DNA of 64,000 bases from Linnemannia elongata (GCA_036320915.1 JAXBDG010000010.1:1240001-1304000), one strand, 5' to 3'. Numbered from the stretch's first letter, positions 1 through 12,858 are shown. Notes: generated by a model from the letters alone, not told the origin. Program-made: numbers and translations.

Positions 1-693
1 CCACGGAACAAAGCTGGCCCGAACAACACCATCGACTCCAGCCTCGGCGGGGATCAAAGGTGGTACAACAGGCAACTGATTAAACCGATCGCCACTCCAA
101 GTCATCTCCACCTTGCAGACATACTTCAGATAGTGGTTTAATCCCGCTCCCAATGCAGAGAGAGTAACTCCCTCGATTGTTACAGCAATTCCTTCTGCGC
201 CAGCTGGGTTATTGCTGCTGCTGTTGGTGTTGAGGAGTCGGAAGGTATCATATATGTTGGTCGCAGAGTTGGTCGTCAATCCTGGTCGAAGCGTGAACCG
301 GAAATGCGTATGATAGGCCTTTGGCAACAATCGCTTCACCAGTTCTTCCAAAGGGGCCACTAAAGTCGCGTCATCGGTCGATGGCAAGCCTAATGGCGGT
401 GGTGTTGTTGGTGTCAATGGAGGAGGAATCCATGGCAAGTTGTTGGGGTCTGGTGTTACTGTTGCTGGTGGTGCAGGTTTGTTGTTGGGAGTGGCAGAGA
501 AGTAAGAGAGGGCATGTTTGTTAAGATTGATAGAGTAGGCGGTAAAGAGAACCGAGGCCGTGACGGTGACGACAAAGACTGAGAGGAGAGCGTAAAATAT
601 CCTTTTCCTTGTCCTCTCTTTCTGTGAGCCTGAAGAGGAGGAGGGAGACGAAGGTAAGAAGACCTTTGAGCTACTATTCTTCCACCAGGTCAT
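1..693 (-). CDS. GH89 alpha-N-acetylglucosaminidase (NAGLU-like), 5' part only, runs off the left edge
   Basis: The minus-strand frame opens with an ATG at 693-691 and stays open to base 1, giving about 231 residues of the N-terminal part. A short cytoplasmic tail (MTWWKNSSSK) is followed by one hydrophobic segment (about residues 32-56), then a Pro/Thr-rich stalk, then the NAGLU N-terminal domain. The domain matches the complete neighbour at 1069-4411 closely: GLTTNSATNIYDTFRL here, DLPTNSATNIHDTFRI there, and a shared EMTWSGDRF and AGVDGVVRASFVPW. The two genes are therefore a tandem duplication in the same orientation, about 375 bp apart. The family hydrolyses terminal alpha-linked GlcNAc. 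The signal-anchor predicts a type II protein of the secretory or vacuolar route. The catalytic part lies outside the window, so activity cannot be judged. Confidence 0.88.
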   Translation of the reverse strand, partial: MTWWKNSSSKVFLPSSPSSSSGSQKERTRKRIFYALLSVFVVTVTASVLFTAYSINLNKHALSYFSATPNNKPAPPATVTPDPNNLPWIPPPLTPTTPPPLGLPSTDDATLVAPLEELVKRLLPKAYHTHFRFTLRPGLTTNSATNIYDTFRLLNTNSSSNNPAGAEGIAVTIEGVTLSALGAGLNHYLKYVCKVEMTWSGDRFNQLPVVPPLIPAEAGVDGVVRASFVPW

Positions 694-1068
694 AGCATTG
701 GGATTGGGGAGAGTGAAGGGGAGGAGGGTAGGAAGAAGGAGAAGGAAGGAAGTGAAGGGTGAGAAAACAACAAAGGTATGGAGAATTGAGAAGCGAAAAG
801 AGAAGAAAGGAGTGGCAGAAAGGGCTGTAGCCAACAAAGTAACAACCATTGAACGCAATCCCAACTCAGAATAGAAACACTGGCGAGGTTTTGCGGAGTA
901 CTGTACAATGAGGGAGGTGCGTGCCGTAAGCAAAATGCATAAAGGGAAACGAATACCATGCTCCAAGTACTTTGTTTTCTTGTATTCTTAGGCCAAAGCA
1001 AGTCCAAACAATGACGGGAAAGAGATGGGATGTGGAAGGAACACCCAACTACTATATACAGTGACGGA
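694..1068. other. Intergenic spacer between the two GH89 genes
   Basis: This 375-bp spacer contains the 3' end of the downstream GH89 gene and the promoter of the left-edge copy. It is purine-rich on the plus strand (GGAAGGA-like runs around 715-760). I see no further gene. Confidence 0.6.
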
Positions 1069-4000
1069 CTACTTTCTGGATGCCTGGGCTAGACGGAGAG
1101 CAACCAGGCCCCACTTATCCACCATATCCTGCGCCACCAACACAGCATCCTCCACAGCCTCGATTGGGTACTTGCTCGTCACCTCATCGTTCACCGCCAC
1201 ACCCGACGACGCAGGGTCATCATAACATCCACCAAGACAAGTCGTCTCCTTCATCCACCCCGCTTCCTCCTTCAACGAATCCGCCAAAAAAGCCTTATAA
1301 TCTAACGTCGACCTCTTCTCCACAGCATCCACCAACCGGTCCACAAAGATCTGCCACCGTGGATACTGAAACTCCTTCACAAGCCCTCCCCATTCTTTGG
1401 ACGCATAGTCTGCAAGACTGGCTTGTCCATTGGGACCCCACCATGTGATCTGGTTACGGGCATTGTACTCGAGGTAGTTTCGATACTGGTTCATGGTTGC
1501 GGGGCTGGATGCAGTTGGGGAGTCGGCGATGACTTTTGCGGACTCTCGAGCGTCGCGGATCCAAGGGCCGACCATGAAATGGGTGTGGGTTGAGAGGAGA
1601 CGGTCAGTGTCAAGGATCACGTTCAGGACGTGTTGTCCCCAGGCGCGGGTTCGATCCAAGTCCTTAGCCTTGTAGGCATCGACCAGCTCGCGGTGGAGTC
1701 CAGGAAGTACTATACCAACAAGAACCTCGCGCGTCACATCCACCAAGTCGTACTGGAAGCTGGACACATTCAGTGGGAGAGAAGCCTTAGCAGACAACCC
1801 TGAACCTACAAACTCGGACTTGACCTCTTTCACCGACTCAGAGAGTCGTCCCTTCACAATCTTCTCTTCTTCTATCTCTCCTTGTTGATGACTGGCGGAT
1901 GGTGGTCTCAACTGACCTAAAGTGTTCTGGAAGGCGCCCCTGACCCAATTGGCAAAAGACTGTAGAAGCGACGGCGAGTCCAGAAACTGTGGTATCTCAG
2001 AAGAGCGCCCATTGGACGCCATTATAACAGCCTCGATCGAGTCCTGAACCAAACTATGCCGACGCCGTCTCTTTTTCGACTCCTCAGTCTCTGTTGACTC
2101 GACCAGCTGCCTCCATGCTCCCACGACCTTGGTCTGATCATACCACATGATGCTCGTCATGAACCCCTCCCTGACCATGTTCAAAGCCGGCGTCGAGTCA
2201 ATAATCGCCTTGGATTGAGACATCTGTCCAGTCTTGCAGTCCCAAACAGTTTGACTGAGTGTCGTCCAGGCCTCCAGCATCGCGGGGGTAGTATTGTTGG
2301 GCCCATAGCGTCGTTTGATGTAGTCTTCCAGATGCGTCTGACCATTGAGTGCTTGTTGCTGGAGAGAGAACGCACCAGGTTTGGGTGGAGGAGCAGCAAA
2401 GGTGGTAGGATAGGTTGCTTCGACGGATTGCCAGGGAAGGTCAAAGATGAGCTGGTAGAGGTACTCGTTGTTGTTGATTCCTTCCATGGTGATACCCATT
2501 CCGCGCATCGACTTCGCGAGTTGTTGATATCCTTTGAATGGTTCTGTCAGCAATGTAGGGAGGGTGCCGTAGAGTCCTTGTCCGCCACCAAAATTGTTCA
2601 ACCTAGTAAGTGAAATAAAATTAGAGCATTGAAATTAGTTCCCCACCATTGTTGTTCTGCAGTACTTTAAAAGGACAATGAAAGATAAACCCTTACATGC
2701 TCCATCCCCAATCGATGCCATAGAACCCCTCAGTAGTCGTCCAAAGCGGCGCAACATCTGCATACAGATCTACCACAAACGCATCCCTCCCATTATTTAC
2801 TTCCCGAATCCCGTCAAAATACGCCCGAATCCTGGACGCGTTCCAAAGATCCCGGTTTAACAAGAACCACGACTGCATCGCCCACACTGCCTTGGGATCC
2901 GCAACCTTGAACGCCTTCATAACACCCCCTGTCGTCGCCTTGAGACATTCCGGAGTAGTACAAGTCGGGATCATCTCGTTGTAAAGATCCAGTAGGTAAA
3001 AGTTTTGAGTCTTGGCGTCCATATCGATCCCTTTTTCCTTGTACATTGCCTTTTGGAGTTGGATGAAGTGCTGAGACAGGGTTGTAAAGAGGGCATCGGT
3101 GGAGGGGAGGAAGGTCACTTGGGTGAACTCCTTGGGCATCCCTGCCCAGACGGACGACTTGTCAAACCTGACATTGGGGTACTTTTCGGGAAGTTTCCGA
3201 GGGACGAATCCTTGGAATGAAGGCATGATTGGCGTAATGTTGAACGCTTGCATCCTCTGCATGATCCTATTGTGAAAGTGAAGATGGAAGTCGATTAGCA
3301 TTTCATTAGGTTACAAACGATAACGGAAGGAGATATGGTGTTGTTGGGTCAAAAAGATGTCTGGACTTACTGTCCTTGCAGCTCCCATTGACTGTTGATC
3401 CACTCGTTCTTGAAAGCCGTATCGTTTAGTGTAGCCCAAGATCCCTGAGTGTTACCCATACGTTGCCAGGGCATAAATGCAGGCCCTCCCAAAAAGTCGC
3501 AAATGTCGTCGTTCGAAAGTCCTTGGGTCTCGTAGAACTTACGAATGACGTATTCCTGCCCGACCATAGCCAACGCCATATTGATACCATTCAGCATCAT
3601 CCAATCTATGCAGATGGCAGTAACATTTGTTTAGTTAAATGTCAAGAAGATAGACGCCTGGAGAATATGAGAGAAACTGTGAGATCACGAACGTGCAAGA
3701 TGCCCAGCGCATACCTAATTCCCGCTGCCAACGGGTCCAATCCCAGAATGCAAATGAGTATCCAAAAGTGACGACATTCATATAATACCGCCATGGTACA
3801 AAGCTGGCCCGCACAACCCCATCGACCCCTGCCTCGGCAGGGATCAACGGCGGTACTACAGGCAATTGATCAAACCGATCGCCACTCCAAGTCATCTCCA
3901 CGTTGCAGACATGCTTTAGATAATAGTTTAATCCTGATCCCAACGCCGAGAGTGTCACTCCTTCAATTACGATTCCTGGATTCCCCCCTTGGTTGTTGTA

Positions 4001-4411
4001 GATTCGGAACGTATCATGAATATTAGTAGCCGAATTGGTTGGTAGATCAGATCGTAGTGTGAATTGAAAATGGGAGTGATATGCATCTGGCAAGAGCCGT
4101 TTGACAAGGTCTTCTAGAGGGGTGGCAAGTGTGGCGGTGGTGTTGGGATCCCGCTTCAGTAATTGTTGTGCTGATGGTGGTTGGATTGGATCGCACGGAA
4201 CCGAGTGTTCTGACGTGTGCGGATGTGATTGTGTTGAAGACTCTTCATTATGCGTTACACTTTGACGGTGGATATGGTTGATGGATCGTCGGGGGATGGT
4301 GTATGCTGATCCGAAGACTGGGAGAAAAGCGGCAATTGCGATGAAGGCAATTGTAAAGAGACGGGTCGACTTTATCCGCCTCGTCGTGTTGTTTCTCAAA
4401 GGGGTGTGCAT
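1069..4411 (-). CDS. GH89 alpha-N-acetylglucosaminidase (NAGLU-like), four exons
   Basis: Exons on the minus strand are 3715-4411, 3371-3605, 2697-3266 and 1069-2602. All junctions are GT-AG and keep frame, giving about 1,011 residues, longer than human NAGLU (743). The order is a short basic tail, one hydrophobic signal-anchor (about residues 18-36), a Ser/His-rich stalk, the N-terminal domain, a TIM-barrel region and the helical C-terminal domain. Family landmarks are present: WTRWQREL then DWMMLNGIN across intron 1, LYNEMIPT (about Glu408, aligning with human catalytic Glu316) and GITMEGINNNE (about Glu541, aligning with human Glu446). SMLNNFGGG joins cleanly across intron 3. It should release terminal alpha-GlcNAc in the vacuole or secretory path. 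The fungal substrate is unknown, since fungi lack heparan sulfate. The assignment is strong; the role is inferred. Confidence 0.93.
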
Positions 4412-5053
4412 GGTGGGCGATCCTGAAGTTTGTGTGTGAGTGTGTGTGTGCGTTTATGCTCAGAACAATGACGTGCACAGATTCCTCTTAGATGCGAAAA
4501 CGATGTTGAAGGAGTAAAAAAAGGTGAAGAGAAGCGGAGTGGGCGTAGGAAGTGTGGATGTGATGGAGGACGATAAGGGCGATGTCTGCTTGGTTTTTGT
4601 GTCCAATGGATGCTATTTCTGTCAAGCATAGAACAATGGTCGGAGGAGAAGAGAGAGTGGCAGTGCGAGTTAGAACTGGTAGGGATAGGAGAAAAAAGAA
4701 AACGAGCAAATGCGTTGTCGCCAGTGGTGCTCACTGTGGCGATATCGTTCAAATGCAGCGTCGGTGACCCGGAGGATCACCAAGTTGAGTTGCACGTATC
4801 CAAGGGTGCCCATGGGGTTGTGTGTCCCCTCTCCATCGCGTCACCGTGCCGATCTGCCGGGATCGGTTGGTGTCACTCATTGTCAGAAACTTCGAAAAAA
4901 GGCGCGGAGAACTGTCTCGGAAAGTGGAAAAAAAATGTGTACCATTTCATTCCAGCTCAGCTTGATCTTTTTTTATCGCCGCAGGAATAAAACATCTCCC
5001 TTCGTTTCAGGGTCAAGCAAACAGGTTGACAAAGACAGTTCGAATTTAAAAAG

Positions 5054-5078
5054 AAGAAAGAAAGAAAGAAAGAAAGAG
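5054..5078. repeat. (GAAA)n microsatellite
   Basis: About six consecutive AAAG/GAAA units sit inside a longer purine-rich tract. Confidence 0.8.
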
Positions 5079-5738
5079 ATTTGGGAGGGATAGAAAGAGA
5101 ACACGGGAAAGAGCGAAGAAGAAGAAGTAGGGAGAAGGAGAGTGTCGATGTTGGAGTGAGCATTCAAAAAATTGAACAAGAAAGAGGAAAAGAAAAAAAA
5201 GAGAAAGAAAAAGAGCGACGGGGCTGTTGCCCCACAATTACATTTCGTTCTCTGGGCAATGGTGGACGCCAACAATGACACAAACATAACTAGCCCGCAC
5301 AAATAAAAAAAACACGGGGCACACCTGTGTCTTTGCTATCGTCCATGCGAATTTTCCAAGGGCATGAGAAGGAGGTAAGGGCCATCATCGATTGGGTCGG
5401 CAGCTCAAAGTTCTCTCCTTTGTTTGCGCCCATGAGTGCATGCATAATCGACAGTTGGCGTGATGCGGCTTGCCAGCGCGCCCACGGGTCGTCAGTTGAT
5501 AGCCAGGGTGAAAGGGAAAAGAGCTTAGTGCTGACCTAGGGGAAGGGAAAGACTCTTTAAAGGCGACAGTAAGCAGGATCTAGGTGTCGTGATAACTTAT
5601 TAGGTCGCAGAGTGAAAAGGAGAGGGAGTAAAGAGAGAACGGAAGGAAGGGCTGGACGAGGAAAACGGCCAAGCGCAAAAGGAGGTAAGGATGAAAGGGG
5701 TAGAGGGAGGCACTCTCTTGCGAGAATGAAGAGGCCGC

Positions 5739-5789
5739 GATGGACGATGGACGATGATAGATGTACGATGATAGATGTACGATGGATGG
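5739..5789. repeat. Short tandem repeat, GATGGAC and ATGATAGATGTACG units
   Basis: GATGGAC-type units run into two copies of a 14-bp unit ATGATAGATGTACG, a typical slippage repeat in non-coding DNA. Confidence 0.7.
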
Positions 5790-6458
5790 TAAGCAACATC
5801 AATTCAGGCTGATCCATGAGCGAGCAAGAAACAATATTACGCGTGGCATGTCGCTAGGCGAACAACGAATTGAAGCTCACGCGTCGTCTCAATCAGCCAA
5901 TGAACACGTCCAAACATGAAAACCTCCACCATGAGCTACCTGTTTTAGAAAGATCTGCTGTAACCTCAGCCAGAAGCGCTTGAGGTCAATCAAGCGATGA
6001 CTTTTACTTGCATCGTGCACCAAAGATCTATATAACCTTCAAGGAACACGGTCAAGAGTGGAATAGCGACTAAAAAGGTCAAGGAGACAACAACAAGAGT
6101 CGTATTGCTGACAAGGATCAGGTACATTCAGGTCACGACAACACCTGAATGGCAAAACACCCGTTATGGTTATAGAGTTCTCGCCTCCTGGAAACCCTTC
6201 GACCCTTCAGCTCCTGTTTTTCACTTTGTCCATTCATTAATCCCTTTACTCCACTGCCCCTTTCCTCCTTGCACACGTCGTCGAACACTCATAGCAACCT
6301 GTTTTGCACCTGAGATGTGATGACTTGAGTGCTTTGGTTTTTGTATTGACTGAAAAATGCTAAAGGTTGTAGTTGTTGTGTATGTGGATGAATGATGATG
6401 ATGTTGAAGATGAGGAAGTTGGTGGTGGTGGTAGTGGTGAGATAGGAGATAGATCGAT

Positions 6459-9400
6459 CTAGTTCTTCTGAGCCTGCGACAAAAGGTATTCTAACGTGTA
6501 TGTGTTGTCGTTACACCTATGTGGTCCAAGATATATACACAAAAGTAGAAAGATATCAGCATACTTTTCCATAATAATAGCAATAGGCCCACTAAAAAAA
6601 AAAAAAAAAGAAACAGTGCAGCATTTTCGCTTTAACTTACACTTTAGCAAGGTCCTCATGCAATTTGCCGACCCCCTTTTGCAAGCCCCTAAAGACGGTC
6701 AAGAACTCGCCAGAGTGGTCCTTGAGGTACTTGCCATGGCTTATCAACAAACTGGTGCACCAAATCAAATGGAACTCCAAATGAGGCGAATCCTCCATGT
6801 AGCTTGCGATGAACTTCATCAAACGCTCCAAATACTTTGAGGGTAACTGTCTTGCGACCAACCGCACATCCGAGGGAGGAACGGCCTCATAACAACGCTG
6901 GATGTACTGACGCTCGTTCAGGCGGAAGGCCATCACAAGTGCTTTCAAGTAGTCCTTCTCGTCCAAGGTCTCCAAGATAGTCTCGGGGGTAATGTCAATC
7001 TCAAGATCGAAGGGGTCGAACAAGAGAGTATCGTCCAGCGAATAGATAAGAAGACCTTCTGTTGATGCAGCAGCCCAGGAGCGGCCAGTAGGCGAGAACC
7101 GGACAGCCTTGGTGCGGATCTCTGGGCGGACATTCCTCTTGGAGAGATCCTTTGTACCGGGCAGGGCGTTATCCTGACGGTCCTCGAGGTCACTCATGTC
7201 ATCATCGTCGTCGATCAGATCCATAGCTCCAGCCTCCGTCATGTTCTTCGAGTTCAAGAACTCAAGAGTGCCGTCGAACGACAAGTTCTTGGAGATCTGC
7301 CATTTCTTGACCAGGATGTTGGCCTTGATGTCGTAGATGCAAACGTACTTGCTGTTGCCTCCTCCAATAACGCAGGATCCGTCAGCAGTGTAGCAGAGCG
7401 AGTTGAAGTGCTTGCCGGATGTCGAGTTCTCTGCCGTAATCTTGTCCTCGGCCTTTCGACCTCCTGAGATATCGCGACGTCCGTCAATGACATTCGTCTG
7501 GAGAGCATTGTCCACATCCCAGAAGCTCAGTTGACCGTCCAACGTCGAGCCACAGATCTCCTTTCCATCAGGGCGGAAAGCGAGAGCTAAGACCTCGGAC
7601 AAATGTGTGAAACTCTCCACCGATTTTCCACGACCAAAGACATCCCATGTACGAATAGAGCGATCCCACGAAGCCGAGGCCAAGAACTGAGCAGTCGGTG
7701 AGAAAGCGAGTCCAGAGATAGGTGCTGTGTGTCCTGCAAGAATATCGAGCAACTTGCCGGTCTGGACAGACCAAACGTAGATCTCGAATGTGTTCTGGGC
7801 TCCTGCGCAAACGACTTCTCCACTAGGGTCGACAGCCAAGGTAGAAAACTGGACGGGAGTGGGGGAGGTGAATGTCCTGAAGTTTCTGTAACGCACCAAA
7901 TCGAATGCTCTGACTGTACCATCCAACGATGCCGAAAAGACGACCTGTCCGTTCTTTGCAAACTCTGTGGCGGTGACGCGGGAAGTGTGTTCTGAGAAGG
8001 TCACGAAACAGAAGCCAGAGACCGTGTTCCAGACCTTGACTTTGCCATCATCGCCTCCAGTCACTACACTCTGTCCGTCAGAAGAGTATGAAAGACAGTT
8101 CATGTCGTAAAAGTGTCCCTGCTGCTTCAGCACGTACGACTCGGACTGCCACTCCCAGACCAAAAGCTGTCCGAGCTTGGAAGCACCAAAGGCGAGCCAT
8201 TCTCCTGATTTGTTGATGGTGACCGAATCAATCTTCTTCTGGGAAATGCTGTTCACCAAAGCCATAATATAAACAAGTGCATATAGTGATTAGTATCGGT
8301 CATAATTGATTGTCCAAGCATTGTTTGTCTCTCTGCAATCATCTTCCTTAAAACCATCGCAGCTTGCGTCCAAATACCTCAAGGTGTGGATGTTATTGAA
8401 GGAAGGAAGCTCCCAGATTCCAAAGACTCCGTTCGAGAAACCAACGACCATCATGGCAGAGGCAGCGTGGTAGGCTGCGCAGACGACCTTGGCGTGATCC
8501 TGGTAGAAAAAGTGTCTCTGAACAGCAGACCACCTCCTAGGACCATCATCGACCTCCATGGCCGACTCGTCTTCAGAATCAGAGTCCTGAGCCTTAGGGT
8601 TAATTAACTGGTGGCGCCACTCGAAGAGAGCTCCGTCCTTGCTGACTGTATAGATGGTATCCTGCTCTTTTGAGAACCAAGCGCCAATGACAGTATCTCT
8701 GTGTCCTGAGAGAGTGAAGGGGACAAATCCTTCGATGGGGTTGGTGGAGTAGACGCGAGCGCTCATGTCCTTGGAGGTAGTCAGGAAGTACTTCGAGTCG
8801 GGCGACCAGGTAATGCAGGTGACCTCGTCGTAGTGTCCAGTGTAAACGCGGTGAAGAACAATAGGGGTGAACTCGCGGTGAAATCCTGGGGTCTTCCAAA
8901 GCTGAACCTGCTTTCCATGTGTCACAGCAAAGTATCTATCAGGTAGCAAAAAAGGCTCCATCCGGTTAGATACTTGAACTTTTTCGAATCCAGAATTGTC
9001 CAAGTAACTCTGAATGATTTTGTTTCTTACTTTCCGTCCGGGCTGAACTGAAGATCGTAGACCTTGCTCTTGAAGTTGAAGTGGTGGAGAACAATCTGGC
9101 GGTTGTAGTTAACCAACAATGCGCGACCATCTAGTAGTAAGTAAGGGCCGTTAATGAGCATTCCTGTGATATTTTTCTTGATCCAATGCCCAGAGCTGAG
9201 TTCTCACCTTCGTCGACAGAGATCAAGAGAGTGGCATTGGGGCTGAGGGCGATCCTGTCGATGTTTTTCCTGTTCTCGTAAGGGAATGTGACAGCCTTGT
9301 TGCTATTGTATAGAGTTGTGTCAAAGTAAACGAGTTAAGTATGGAGCAAGGTGATAATCAAAGGCATCGATATCCTTGCTTCAATATCTATTGAAGACAT

Positions 9401-9653
9401 ACTTGACAAGGTCAAAGACGGTCAATCTATTGCCGACTGGACTGAGGATGGAATTGCCGTCAGGTGTGAAGACGAGGTTTCCTTGCTTATAGACAGTTCC
9501 ACAAAGGTTGGAGAACTAAATAAGGCGAATGCAAGTGAAATAGTAGCGAGTGTTATTCAAGCTGTTTTGTTTGTTTGTGTGTTTGTAGAGAAACAGTTCA
9601 GAGGGTAAGGGGTGTGTTTTGTTGTATGGACATGCCTTGAAGTCGGACTTCAT
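6459..9653 (-). CDS. PWP2: PWP2/UTP1, WD40 component of the SSU processome
   Basis: Exons are 9636-9653, 9403-9515, 9208-9302, 9031-9130, 8378-8935, 6641-8248 and 6459-6516, about 849 residues. The protein reads as PWP2 from end to end: MKSDFKFSNLCGTVYKQGN start, two WD40 propellers (HVWDD-like blades such as GKVKVWNTVSGFC and YRNFRTFTSPT), and TLEFLNSKNMTEAGAMDLID in the linker. A C-terminal Utp12 domain follows (about 710-830), and a last exon ends LEYLLSQAQKN. PWP2 belongs to the UTP-B subcomplex and binds the 5' ETS of pre-18S rRNA in the nucleolus. The first exon holds only six codons and its intron appears to start with GC instead of GT (AAG|GCATGT, acceptor TTTAG at 9517-9516). No in-frame GT alternative preserves the conserved sequence. 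The gene shares a 0.7-kb divergent promoter region with the carrier gene at 10347. The yeast acidic C-terminal tail is missing. Confidence 0.95.
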
Positions 9654-10346
9654 TATGATATGCTTTAGGGTAGTTGGTTATGAGAGTGAGGAAGTGAAGG
9701 CAGGTAGAGGGAGATGAAAGGGAGGAGAAAGTGGAAAGGGCAATGTAAGCTGGGGTATGCAGCTGTGCCGGGTGTTTTGTCCTGAGGAGTGTCGGTCGAA
9801 GTCGAAGGAGGAAAAGTAACGAGTTTTGCAACCTAAGCACAAGTTCATGAGTCGTTGCTTTGTTTGCCAACTTGGCTTTTGAAGTCAAGGTATTTTTTTT
9901 TTCTTTTTTTTAAGCCACTCAATTGTAAACAACTTTCTACTCCACTTTGTGCTCATGGGATTATGGGGTTGTATGATCACACTCCCCTTAACATCAATGC
10001 GTCCGCTCAATAGATTTGAGACTGCTCCTTTCTTCCAATACTCCGTGGGAGTTCCGACCTTTGTGCCTTTGTGAAGAGTGAGAGCCTGTTTGCTCGCGAA
10101 GTGAAAGCGAGGCGGGCCTTTGTCTCCTCCAGTCCAACTTGCTCGTCACTTTTGGTCACTTTTGCACTTCGCCGGTTTCTCGATCGAACTTTGAGAGAAA
10201 GGAAAAAGTGAAAGAACCAAATTTGTTATTTTTCCGTTTTCCCCTTCCTTTCTTCCTTCCTTCTACTCATTCACGACCCACACACACACTGTTTTTCTTC
10301 TTCTCACCCATACTACACACACGCACCAATACTCGCTCTACACACC
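9654..10346. promoter_or_regulatory. Divergent intergenic region, PWP2 / mitochondrial carrier
   Basis: This 693-bp gap separates the two start codons and must hold both promoters. A pyrimidine-rich stretch at about 10225-10345 lies just 5' of the carrier ATG. No convincing TATA box was identified. Confidence 0.6.
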
Positions 10347-12330
10347 ATGCCCTCCAAGCAGAAAGCAAGCGACCCTGTCACCCACTTGATCGGCGGAGCA
10401 GTCTCAGGTCTCTGTGCATGCGTCTTTGTCCAGCCCCTCGACCTAATCAAGACCCGTCTCCAACAGCAGCAGCAAGCCCACCTCGCTTTCATTAAGCAGG
10501 GTGGCCAGGCTGGTCTCACCATTGCTCCCTTGGAAAGGTACCAGCCTTTTCTCTTTTTTTTGTTTTATACACGCACACGTGTGTTAGTGCTTGTTAAAGT
10601 TTCTTTTTATTTTAACTGTCAGACACTAATTCTCGTTCCCTTTTTACCTTTGAAAACTTGCGTTGGCTTGACTTGACTTGACTTATAGCACGATCTGGAA
10701 GACAGTGTTTGGGATTATCAAGGAAGGGTCGGTTCTCAGTCTCTGGCGCGGAACTGCGCCCACCATCGTCAGGTACAGGCGTCTTCATTTTAGCTGATTA
10801 AGTTTTCGGCTATCCATTGGTAGTTTCTCACGCTTCTCGGAAACAAGGACCCGGGCGAGTGTTCTATGGAGAAGTGGTGTATGATACGAACACGCAGCAT
10901 GTATATCAAGAGCCAGCGTCAGTTGAAAGAGAAGGAAATGGTTTCCCTCAATTGTCCGAAGAATAACGACGATTCCTACACCCGGGATCCTCTTCCTAGA
11001 ATAATCACACAAAAATCTTTTTTACTCCACTCAGTCATCGCATCACACCCGGAAACCTTGTTCACCCCCCCTCACCTAAGGTCGCTTTCGATCCGATTGA
11101 AAACAACACAAACAATAATTGCTGACATTTATTTCTTCTCCCTTTCAATCGAATCGGTTGTAGAAATGTTCCGGGAGCCGCCATGTATTTCACAGTCCTG
11201 AACGAGGCAAGAACGCTCCTTGCCCGGCGCAAGATCAACAACGGTGCCGAGCGATCAGATACAAACAACGCTTCAGGCAGCGCATTACCTAAACTCAGTA
11301 ACACCGAGAACTTGGTTGCCGGAGGTGCATCCCGAGCTGCTATTGGATTTGTCATGATGCCTGCCACTGTCATCAAAGTGCGATACGAGGTATGCTGATA
11401 GAGAATCAAGGAGTAGGACGGAAACTTTGGTTTCTGGCTTGCTTTTTTTTTTTTTGGCTGCGCATGATCTGCGCATTCGGCATTTACGTGAATGTTAATC
11501 GGATTTTTTTTTCAATTGTTATAGAGTAACCTTTACAACTACAAGAGCATGTCGGGAGCATTCACATCGATCTTTAGAACCGAAGGCATCCGAGGTATGC
11601 ATAGTATCCTCGATTGTTTTTGGTACAGTGGTGCTAAATGACCGTGGGAAACTTGGGAATTAACTTCAGACGTGTCATCATTCATTATCACTTGTAGGTC
11701 TGTGGGCAGGATTCGGAGCGACAGCCATGAGAGACGCGCCATTGGCAGGTCTCTATGTCCTCTTCTACGAACAGGCCAAGACCCATCTTGGAAGTAAGTC
11801 TTCTGGAGGCGATGACCGCAGGGGTTTTCAGGCTTATACATGAATGTTACCATGAATGCAATTATTGACTATTTAACTCTGTGTCCTATAGATTTGCGGG
11901 CAACGTCGTCACACTTTGACGTGAGCACTCCTACGATCCATATGGTAGCAGGTGTCACTGCCGGATTCTTCTCGACAACATTGACCCACCCCTTTGATAT
12001 GCTCAAGACCAGGATGCAACTCAAGCCTGCCGAGTACAAGAACGTCCTCCAAGCCGCGCGCAAAGTGCTCATGGTACGGCCATTGATTTTGATCCTGACA
12101 ACATCAGGTCATTTTGTTATTACACGAGTTTTGTTCAATTGGATACTAATACAGCTCAAAAACAATGTTCACGAAACAATAACACAAAATAGGAGGAGGG
12201 TGCGATTGGATTCTTGGACGGGATCCTTGTCAGGACAGTGCGCAAGTCGATTCATTCTGCAATCTCGTGGACAGTCTACGAGGAAGTCGTTCGGTGGCAT
12301 GTCGCTCGAAAGGCAGATCATCTCGTTTGA
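10347..12330 (+). CDS. HEM25: Mitochondrial glycine carrier, SLC25A38/Hem25 type
   Basis: Exons are 10347-10537, 10689-10772, 11164-11389, 11525-11594, 11698-11793, 11892-12073 and 12193-12330. All are GT-AG and in frame, giving about 328 residues. Three mitochondrial-carrier repeats are visible, each with its PX(D/E)XX(K/R)-type signature: [20 protein letters not shown] and [10 protein letters not shown]. The SLC25A38-like [20 protein letters not shown] segment and the C-terminal [20 protein letters not shown] support the Hem25 subfamily over other carriers. Hem25 imports glycine across the inner mitochondrial membrane for the first step of haem synthesis. Repeat 2 has Val in place of the usual acidic residue, as in related carriers. 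The gene is convergent with the MAPKKK, with about 290 bp between stop codons. Confidence 0.92.
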
Positions 12331-12622
12331 GATCCATGATCTGCCTTGACATGATATTGATAATGATATATTTTTTTTCTCTTATCTTTGTTTTCCATCC
12401 CTTATACCTCTTGTTCTTTGTTCCCTTTTTTTCACACTGCCGCGACACACATTCTGTAACATAGCCATACTCATTAAATGTTCTCTAAATATCCATCAGC
12501 GGGAACGCGTTCATTTTCATATTGACCATAAAGACAAAAAAAAACAACAACAGCTCGATCGCTAACAAGAGGCTACAGAAGAACAATTATCGTGAAAGAT
12601 GAAAGCGACAACGCCCATACTT

Positions 12623-12824
12623 TTAATCGGTAATCTTTCCTTCGATATAGTCGTTGAAGTTAAAGTTGACCGGAGGCACCGCAAAGGGGTCCTGGAGGAG
12701 GTCTGCAGCGGTGGGTCGTTGGTTGGCATCGGTGATGAAGCACCGTCCCAGGAACCGTTGACCTTCTTCAGAAATCGACTCTGGGATCGGTGGATGAGCA
12801 CTGCTGCTTCCAATCTAGAACAAG

Positions 12825-12858
<34 letters not shown>

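Larger units (their letters stand above)
4412..6458. other. Gene-free interval upstream of the GH89 gene
   Basis: About 2 kb lies between the GH89 start and the 3' end of PWP2. It holds low-complexity purine tracts near 5050-5220 and 5600-5720 and a short tandem repeat near 5740-5790. Open frames here are low-complexity and look like no known protein. It presumably contains the GH89 promoter; no RNA gene was seen. Confidence 0.55.
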
